Origin: Allobosea caraganae
GTDB taxonomy: Bacteria > Pseudomonadota > Alphaproteobacteria > Rhizobiales > Beijerinckiaceae
Assembly: GCF_003351345.1 (NCBI RefSeq)
Contig: NZ_QQTO01000033.1
Coordinates: 186,001 to 250,000, forward strand
DNA: 64,000 nucleotides
Reading direction: 5' to 3'
Part shown: one piece after another, positions 59,182-64,000 of the stretch
Numbering within the stretch: position 1 is the stretch's first letter
Layout: each line of letters starts with the position of its first letter
Notes under the pieces: generated by a model
The model's database searches: none
Told to the model about the DNA's origin: nothing
Seen by the model: the letters and a program-made list of their open reading frames with translations, nothing else
Program-made: the position numbers and the translations under genes

Positions 59182-59901
59182 ATGTCGGCCATAGACCTGG
59201 CCCTGGAGCTCATCTCCGGCCTGGCTGCAGCAGCGACTCCGGAAGCCGCCGGGCTCGTCTTGCGGGATGCCCTCGCGCCGTTGGGTGCGAGGGGCTTCTT
59301 CGCCGGCTCGTTCCCGAACTCGCAGGCCATGGCCGTGCCGAGGCTCGTCGCCAAGCGCCGGCTCTATGCGCAGTTCTCGGTGCCGGGATGGCTCGACGCT
59401 TACGCGCGCGAAAAGCTGGATCGCGGCAACCCGGTCATCCTCGCCCCGGCGCGCCGCCATTCGGCCTTTCGCTGGAGCGATCCGGGCTTCGGCGATCTCG
59501 AGAACTGGCGCGGCCTCGCCGTGGCGCGGGAGGTCGGGATAGCGGACGGTTTCGCCGTGCCCTGCCATGAGCCGAATGGCCGCTTCGGCATCGTCAGCTT
59601 CGGCCTCGAACGCTTCGACTTGTCGCCGCGGCAGCTGCAGGCGATCACGCTTGCGGCCGTGATGGCGCATGACCGCATGGCGGCCCTGGCCGAGCCGCCG
59701 CTGCCATTCCCGGCGCTGACGGCCCGCGAGCGGGACTGCCTGTGGTTCGTCGCCGACGGCCTGTCGGATGCGGAGATCGCCGAGAAGCTCGGCATCGCGC
59801 AGGCGACGGCCCATGCCCATGTCGAGAACGCCAAGCGCAAGCTCGGCGCCAAGACCCGCGCCCAGGCGGTGGCGCGTCTTTGCGGCAACATGCTGCTCTG
59901 A
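59182..59901 (+). CDS. LuxR-family regulator with autoinducer-binding domain (solo)
   Basis: A 239-residue LuxR-type protein. N-terminal autoinducer-binding domain (about 1-165) with the conserved Trp/Tyr/Asp/Trp pattern: VPGWLDAYAREKLDRGNPVI then HSAFRWSDPGF. C-terminal HTH (about 170-235): LTARERDCLWFVADGLSDAE, then KLGIAQATAHAHVENAKRKL. No luxI synthase is nearby. AHL recognition is likely from the retained ligand residues but unproven. ATG 59182 is used. The upstream aldo/keto reductase ends 22 bp before it and may be cotranscribed. Confidence 0.88.
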   Translation: MSAIDLALELISGLAAAATPEAAGLVLRDALAPLGARGFFAGSFPNSQAMAVPRLVAKRRLYAQFSVPGWLDAYAREKLDRGNPVILAPARRHSAFRWSDPGFGDLENWRGLAVAREVGIADGFAVPCHEPNGRFGIVSFGLERFDLSPRQLQAITLAAVMAHDRMAALAEPPLPFPALTARERDCLWFVADGLSDAEIAEKLGIAQATAHAHVENAKRKLGAKTRAQAVARLCGNMLL

Positions 59902-60037
59902 TCTGCAGAACCTATCTGAACAGGGAATATCCTGGCCGGACGTTTTCGCTCAAGCGGTCGCCGTACCTATCGCCGCCGCATCCGGCATCGCGCATGACCA
60001 GGCGCGGGTCCGGATCACGCAAACGGCGTCGACTCCT

Positions 60038-60070
60038 GGCCGCCGCTCGCGAGAGCGGCGGCCTTTTTAT
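60038..60070 (+). terminator. Rho-independent terminator after the LuxR gene
   Basis: Perfect 11 bp stem GGCCGCCGCTC/GAGCGGCGGCC, loop GCGA, tail TTTTTATT. About 137 bp after the LuxR stop and 19 bp before the stop of the convergent FAD gene. The T-run is on the plus side, so it serves plus-strand transcripts. Confidence 0.9.
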
Positions 60071-60088
60071 TCGGAGAGACGGAAGGGT

Positions 60089-61744
60089 TCACCCCACCGC
60101 CTTCGCCGCCTCCCGCCCGGCGATCCGGCCCGAGAAGATGCAGCCGCCGAGGAAGGTGCCTTCGAGCGCGCGGTAGCCGTGCAGGCCGCCGCCGCCGAAG
60201 CCCGCCGCTTCGCCAGCTGCGTAGAGGCCGGGCAGGGCTTCGCCATTCGCGCCGAGCACCCGCGACGACAGGTCGGTCAGCAGCCCGCCGAGCGACTTCC
60301 GCGTCAGGATGTTGAGGCGCACCGCGATCAGCGGGCCATGCGCCGGGTCGAGGATGCGGTGCGGCTTGGCCGTGCGGATCAGCCTGTCGCCGAGATAGGC
60401 CCGCGCGCCGCGGATCGCGGTCATTTGCAGGTCCTTGCCGAAGGGATTGTCGATCTCGCGGTCGCGCGCCTCGATCTGCCCGCGCAGATGTGCCTCGTCG
60501 AGCAGATCGTCGCCGCTGAGCGCGTTCATCCGCGCGACCAGCCGGGAGAAATCGCTCTCGGCGATAAAATCCTCGCCCTTGTCCATGAAGGCCTGGACCG
60601 GGCCGGGAATGCCCTTGGTCGCGCGTTCGATCACCTTGCGCCAGCTCTTGCCGGTCAGGTCGGGGTTCTGCTCCGAACCGGAGAGCGCGAATTCCTTGGC
60701 GATGATGCTGCGCGTCAGCACGAACCAGGAATAGTCGAACCCGGTCTTCATGATGTGGTCGAGCGTCGCCAGCGTGTCGAAGCCGGGTAGGCAGGGCACC
60801 GGCAGCCGGTTGCCGCGGGCATCGAACCAGAGCGAGGACGGGCCGGGCAGGATGCGGATGCCGTGCCCCGGCCAGAGCGGGCTCCAGTTATGGATGCCCT
60901 CGACATAGTGCCACATCCGGTCGCCATTGATCAGCCGCCCGCCTGCGGCCTCCGCGACGCCGAGCATCTCGCCGTCGACATGCGCCGGCACGCCCGAGAG
61001 CATGCGCTTGGGCGGCTCGCCCAGCCGCTGCGGCCATTGCCGCCGGACGAGATCGTGATTGCCGCCGATGCCGCCGGAGGTGACGATCACGGCTTGCGCC
61101 TTCAGCGCGAAGGAACCGGCGACCTCTCGCGAACTCTCTTCGCCACGCGCCACCTCGCTGGATGCGAGGATTTCGCCCTCGGCCCCGTTGATCGCCCCGC
61201 CGCTCGTCGGGAGCCCCGTCACGCGATGCCGGAAGCGCAGCGAGACCAGCCCCTTCGCCTCTGCCTCCTTCACCCGGCGCAGGAAAGGTTCGAGCACGCC
61301 AGGCCCCGTGCCCCAGGTCACATGGAAGCGCGGCACCGTGTTGCCGTGCCCGGTCGCGAGCGCGCCGCCGCGCTCGGCCCAGCCCACCACGGGGAACCAG
61401 CGCATGCCCTGCTGGTGCAGCCATGAGCGCTTCTCGCCGGCGGCGAAATCGACATAGGCCAGCGCCCAGCGCCGCGGCCATTCGTCCTCAGGCCGGTCGA
61501 ATCCGGCCGAGCCCTGCCAGTCCTGCCAGGCGAGTTCGCGCGAATCGCGGATGCGCATGCGCCGCTGTTCGGCTGAATCGACCAGCATCAGGCCGCCGAA
61601 AGACCAGAAGGCCTGGCCGCCGAGCGACTGCTCGGGCTCCTGGTCGAGCAGGATCACCTTGCGGCCGGCGTCGGCAAGCTCTGCGGTGGCGACGAGCCCG
61701 GCCAGGCCGGCTCCGATGACGATGACATCCGCGTCATCAGGCAT
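60089..61744 (-). CDS. FAD-binding dehydrogenase (KstD/fumarate reductase-like)
   Basis: A 551-residue flavoprotein of the FAD_binding_2 family (3-ketosteroid dehydrogenase/fumarate reductase group). FAD motif: ADVIVIGAGLAGLVATAELA (residues 5-24). Others are QAVIVTSGGIGGNHDLVRRQ and the C-terminal YAAGEAAGFGGGGLHGYRAL. The electron acceptor and substrate are not evident. ATG 61744 chosen over a longer frame into the family E hairpin. Not linked to neighbours in any obvious pathway. Confidence 0.88.
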   Translation of the reverse strand: MPDDADVIVIGAGLAGLVATAELADAGRKVILLDQEPEQSLGGQAFWSFGGLMLVDSAEQRRMRIRDSRELAWQDWQGSAGFDRPEDEWPRRWALAYVDFAAGEKRSWLHQQGMRWFPVVGWAERGGALATGHGNTVPRFHVTWGTGPGVLEPFLRRVKEAEAKGLVSLRFRHRVTGLPTSGGAINGAEGEILASSEVARGEESSREVAGSFALKAQAVIVTSGGIGGNHDLVRRQWPQRLGEPPKRMLSGVPAHVDGEMLGVAEAAGGRLINGDRMWHYVEGIHNWSPLWPGHGIRILPGPSSLWFDARGNRLPVPCLPGFDTLATLDHIMKTGFDYSWFVLTRSIIAKEFALSGSEQNPDLTGKSWRKVIERATKGIPGPVQAFMDKGEDFIAESDFSRLVARMNALSGDDLLDEAHLRGQIEARDREIDNPFGKDLQMTAIRGARAYLGDRLIRTAKPHRILDPAHGPLIAVRLNILTRKSLGGLLTDLSSRVLGANGEALPGLYAAGEAAGFGGGGLHGYRALEGTFLGGCIFSGRIAGREAAKAVG

Positions 61745-61784
61745 GGCAGGCGTTCCCCTGTTTTGTTCTGGTTGAGGCACTAAA

Positions 61785-61830
61785 GCATGATGCCGAAAAG
61801 TGGACACCGGTTTTCGGATCACATCATGCG
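61785..61830. repeat. Family E-related hairpin (diverged copy)
   Basis: GCATGATGCCGAAAAGTGG, loop, CCGGTTTTCGGATCACATCATGC: one hairpin of the family E element with mutated arms. Located 41 bp upstream of the FAD dehydrogenase start, in the divergent region with recJ. Confidence 0.6.
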
Positions 61831-61911
61831 CTCAAAGATGTGCAGTGGACGGCTGTCACAAGTAGGGTGGTTCTTGTTGACGAGGGCGCCGCGCTGCGCG
61901 ACCCCAATGAC

Positions 61912-63711
61912 ATGAACGTCATCGCCCAGCGCCCGTTTCTCGGCGTCGCCCGGTCCGTGCTCGGCCGGCTCTGGCGCGACCGGCTCGATGCCGCCGGGCT
62001 CGGCCGGGCCGAGGCGCTGGCGCAGGTCGAGGGCATTCCCGACATCGTCGCGCGCGTGCTGGCCGGCCGTGGCGTCGAGGCGGCGGATGCGCAGCGCTAT
62101 CTCGAACCGAAGCTGCGCGACCTTCTGCCCGATCCCTCGACGCTGGTCGACATGGACGAAGCCGCCGAGCGCCTGGCGCACGCCGCCGCTAGCGGCGAGC
62201 AGGTCGCGATCTTCGGCGACTACGATGTCGACGGCGCCTGCTCGGCCGCCTTGCTCGCCGGTTTTCTCAAGGAGGCCGGCGCCCGCCCGCGCATCCACAT
62301 TCCCGACCGGCTGATAGAGGGCTATGGCCCCAACAGCGAGGCCATCCGCATGCTGGCGGGCGAGGGCGCGACGCTGCTCGTCACGGTCGATTGCGGCACG
62401 ACCAGCCATGAGCCGCTGGCCGAAGCGCGCCGCCTCGGGCTCGACATCGTCGTGCTCGACCATCACCAGGCGCCCGAGCACCTGCCCGAGGTCGCGGCGC
62501 TGGTGAACCCGAACCGGCAGGACGACCTCTCCGGCCTCGGCCATCTCTGCGCCGCCGGCGTCGTTTTCCTCGCGCTGGTCGCGACCAACCGCGTCCTGCG
62601 CCGGCAGGGTTTCTGGACGACGCGGAGCGAGCCCGACCTGCTGGCGACGCTCGATCTCGTCGGCCTCGCCACCGTTGCCGACGTCGTGCCGCTGAAGGGC
62701 CTGAACCGCGCCTTCGTCCGTCAGGGCATCGCGATGCTGCGCGGCCGTACGCGCCCCGGCCTGGCGGCGCTGCTCGATGTCTCCGGCCTCGACGGCCCGG
62801 TCCAGCCCTGGCATCTCGGCTTCCTGCTCGGCCCGCGGATCAATGCCGGCGGGCGCATCGGCGATGCGGCGCTCGGCGCGCGGCTGCTTTTGACTGATGA
62901 CGAGGTCGAGGCCCGCAGCATCGCCGCCGAGCTCAACCGGCTCAACCAGGAGCGGCAGGAGATCGAGAAGCGCGCAGTCGAGGAGGCGGTGTCTCAGGCC
63001 GATCACGCGCTGATGAGCGAGCCCGAGCTCGCCGTCCTGCTCGCGTCGTCGCCCGATTGGCATCCCGGCATCGTCGGCCTCGTCGCCGCCAGGCTGAAGG
63101 AGCGCTTCCGTCGCCCCGCCTTCGCTCTTGCCGTGAACGGGGAGGGCGGAGCGACCGGCTCCGGCCGCTCGGTCGCGGGCGTCGATCTCGGCCGCGCCGT
63201 GCGCCAGGCCGTCGAGGCCGGGCTGGCGCTGAAGGGCGGCGGCCACGCCATGGCGGCCGGCATCACGCTGGCGGCCGGGCAGGCGGCCGGTTTCCACGCC
63301 TTTTTGTCCGGGCGCCTGGCGCCCGAAGTCGCCGCCGCCCGCGAGGGCGAGGCGTTGCTGATCGATGCGGCGCTCAGTGCCGGCGGCGCCAACCCACGGC
63401 TTCTGGCCGAGATCGAGAAGGCCGGCCCCTTCGGCTCCGGCTGTCCCGAGCCGGCCTTCGTCTTCCCCTCGCATCGCCTGGCCGATGTCAGGGAGATCGG
63501 TACCGGTGGCCATATCCGCATCAAGCTTCGCAGCGGTGACGGCGCCACGATCGGCGGCATCGCCTTCCGCGCGGCGCAGGAGCCACTCGGCCAGGCGCTG
63601 CTGGCCGCGCGCGGCGAGACCGTGCACCTCGCCGCCACCCTCACGCTCAACCGCTGGGGCGGCAACGAGACGGCCGAATTGCGCATCCTCGACCTCGCCC
63701 GCGTGGTTTGA
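61912..63711 (+). CDS. recJ: Single-stranded-DNA-specific exonuclease RecJ
   Basis: A 599-residue 5'-3' exonuclease acting in recombination and repair. The DHH core is VLDHHQAPEHLPE, with motif AIFGDYDVDGACSAALLAGF before it; the DHHA1 domain carries VNGEGGATGSGRSV and GLALKGGGHAMAAGITL, and the OB domain is at the C-terminus. Length is about normal. ATG 61912 is chosen from family length; no clear ribosome-binding site precedes it, and earlier in-frame starts exist. Part of hom-glpX-recJ synteny, separated here by inserted genes. Confidence 0.94.
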   Translation: MNVIAQRPFLGVARSVLGRLWRDRLDAAGLGRAEALAQVEGIPDIVARVLAGRGVEAADAQRYLEPKLRDLLPDPSTLVDMDEAAERLAHAAASGEQVAIFGDYDVDGACSAALLAGFLKEAGARPRIHIPDRLIEGYGPNSEAIRMLAGEGATLLVTVDCGTTSHEPLAEARRLGLDIVVLDHHQAPEHLPEVAALVNPNRQDDLSGLGHLCAAGVVFLALVATNRVLRRQGFWTTRSEPDLLATLDLVGLATVADVVPLKGLNRAFVRQGIAMLRGRTRPGLAALLDVSGLDGPVQPWHLGFLLGPRINAGGRIGDAALGARLLLTDDEVEARSIAAELNRLNQERQEIEKRAVEEAVSQADHALMSEPELAVLLASSPDWHPGIVGLVAARLKERFRRPAFALAVNGEGGATGSGRSVAGVDLGRAVRQAVEAGLALKGGGHAMAAGITLAAGQAAGFHAFLSGRLAPEVAAAREGEALLIDAALSAGGANPRLLAEIEKAGPFGSGCPEPAFVFPSHRLADVREIGTGGHIRIKLRSGDGATIGGIAFRAAQEPLGQALLAARGETVHLAATLTLNRWGGNETAELRILDLARVV

Positions 63712-63755
63712 CGGGCCATCGGCTGTGCATGGCGGAGAGATGGGCAAACTCGGGC

Positions 63756-63783
63756 TTGCCGAGCCGGGCCTGTCGCACTATAG
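63756..63783 (+). promoter_or_regulatory. tRNA-Glu promoter
   Basis: TTGCCG (63756-63761), 16 bp spacer, CTATAG (63778-63783), about 47 bp upstream of the mature tRNA 5' end. The CTATAG -10 is a strong alphaproteobacterial match. Confidence 0.6.
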
Positions 63784-63829
63784 CTCGCGCCGCTTCCGAT
63801 GGGTTGCAATGATTTGCAGCCGAAGCCCT

Positions 63830-63904
63830 GCGGCCTTCGTCTATCGGTTAGGACACCAGCCTTTCACGCTGGGGAGACGGGTTCGACTCCCGTAGGCCGC
63901 GCCA
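63830..63904 (+). tRNA. tRNA-Glu (anticodon TTC)
   Basis: Cloverleaf: acceptor GCGGCCT/AGGCCGC, D-arm around TCTATCGGTTAGGA, anticodon stem CCAGC/GCTGG with loop CTTTCAC (anticodon TTC), T-arm GGGTTCGACTCCC, and encoded GCCA at 63901-63904. No integrase or repeated 3' end is near, so there is no evidence of an attachment site. Confidence 0.97.
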
Positions 63905-63934
63905 TCATCTCGGAAGACCCTGCGGATCGCGCGG

Positions 63935-64000
63935 CTACTTGATGCCCGATGTCAGGAAGGCCTGCATGAACTGGCGCTGGAAGATGATGAAGGCCAGGAC
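63935..64000 (-). CDS. ABC transporter permease, 3' end (truncated by window edge)
   Basis: Only the last 21 codons are in the window: VLAFIIFQRQFMQAFLTSGI then Lys and stop. This matches the C-terminus of MalG/UgpE-type carbohydrate ABC permeases, where FQRxFVxGLTAGAVKG is usual, but with a variant ending. The stop is at 63935; the gene continues beyond the right edge on the minus strand. Confidence 0.7.
   Translation of the reverse strand, partial: VLAFIIFQRQFMQAFLTSGIK

Noticed and set aside
59994-60176. Arg-rich frame ATG at 59994 running into the LuxR terminator, resembling a second leader peptide
   Set aside because: The frame has no stop before the terminator, and no biosynthetic gene lies downstream on the plus strand.

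Overview
The window is chromosomal DNA of high GC (by eye roughly two-thirds G+C) from an alphaproteobacterium, most likely Hyphomicrobiales and plausibly Bosea or a close relative. The genus is inference. The support is the order yceD-like/plsX/fabH/ihfA/merR, a mitochondrial-type cytochrome bc1 chaperone, rplM-rpsI, a class I PHA synthase, hom-glpX-recJ synteny, and several families of palindromic intergenic repeats of the kind common in this order. There is no phage, transposase or CRISPR. The content is ordinary core and accessory metabolism, with most of the unusual signal in the intergenic DNA.

Layout. 1-8 kb: the C-terminal part of a membrane H+-pyrophosphatase, an EamA exporter, bamE, the bc1 chaperone, then the fatty-acid/phospholipid start genes plsX-fabH with ihfA and a MerR regulator. 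7.6-8.1 kb: a guanidine exporter (Gdx) behind what reads as a guanidine-II (mini-ykkC) riboswitch. 9-12.6 kb: a LysR regulator, a DoxX membrane protein, and a VOC dioxygenase plus hydrolase that resemble the Bacillus mhq quinone-detoxification set. 13-16 kb: a TRAP transporter. 17-18.6 kb: a secreted beta-helix/RTX protein. 19-20.7 kb: tRNA-Pro, a methyltransferase behind a CtrA box, and a ParDE-type toxin-antitoxin pair. 20.8-31.5 kb: an exopolysaccharide locus (O-antigen ligase/polymerase-like protein, priming sugar transferase, glycosyltransferase, export lipoprotein, chain-length protein with a degenerate kinase domain, FemAB/BcsL-like acyltransferase, polysaccharide deacetylase) with a paired SMR transporter lying inside it. 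31.5-43.6 kb: ctaA, metY, an FAD monooxygenase, a CoA-binding protein, enoyl-CoA hydratase, thioesterase, a MerR/carboxymuconolactone-decarboxylase/NHL operon, rplM-rpsI and an SDR. 44-47 kb: agmatinase, then argC behind an arginine-codon-rich leader peptide and terminator (a candidate transcription attenuator), then a probable orphan small RNA. 47-52 kb: FAH-family hydrolase, FadL-type porin, phaC. 52.5-63.7 kb: alaC-like aminotransferase, hom, glpX and recJ, with accessory genes (methyltransferase, aldo/keto reductase, LuxR solo, FAD dehydrogenase) between them. The window ends with tRNA-Glu and the 3' end of an ABC transporter permease on the minus strand.

How the parts fit. Agmatinase and argC both belong to arginine/polyamine metabolism and sit side by side. 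alaC, hom and glpX are amino-acid and gluconeogenic genes. The DoxX, dioxygenase and hydrolase genes share one divergent promoter region with a strong inverted repeat. The intergenic DNA carries at least seven families of 45-240 bp inverted repeats, including one copy nested inside another family.

Coordinates were read by eye, start codons were picked from ribosome-binding sites and family lengths, and functions rest on motif recognition without database searches.
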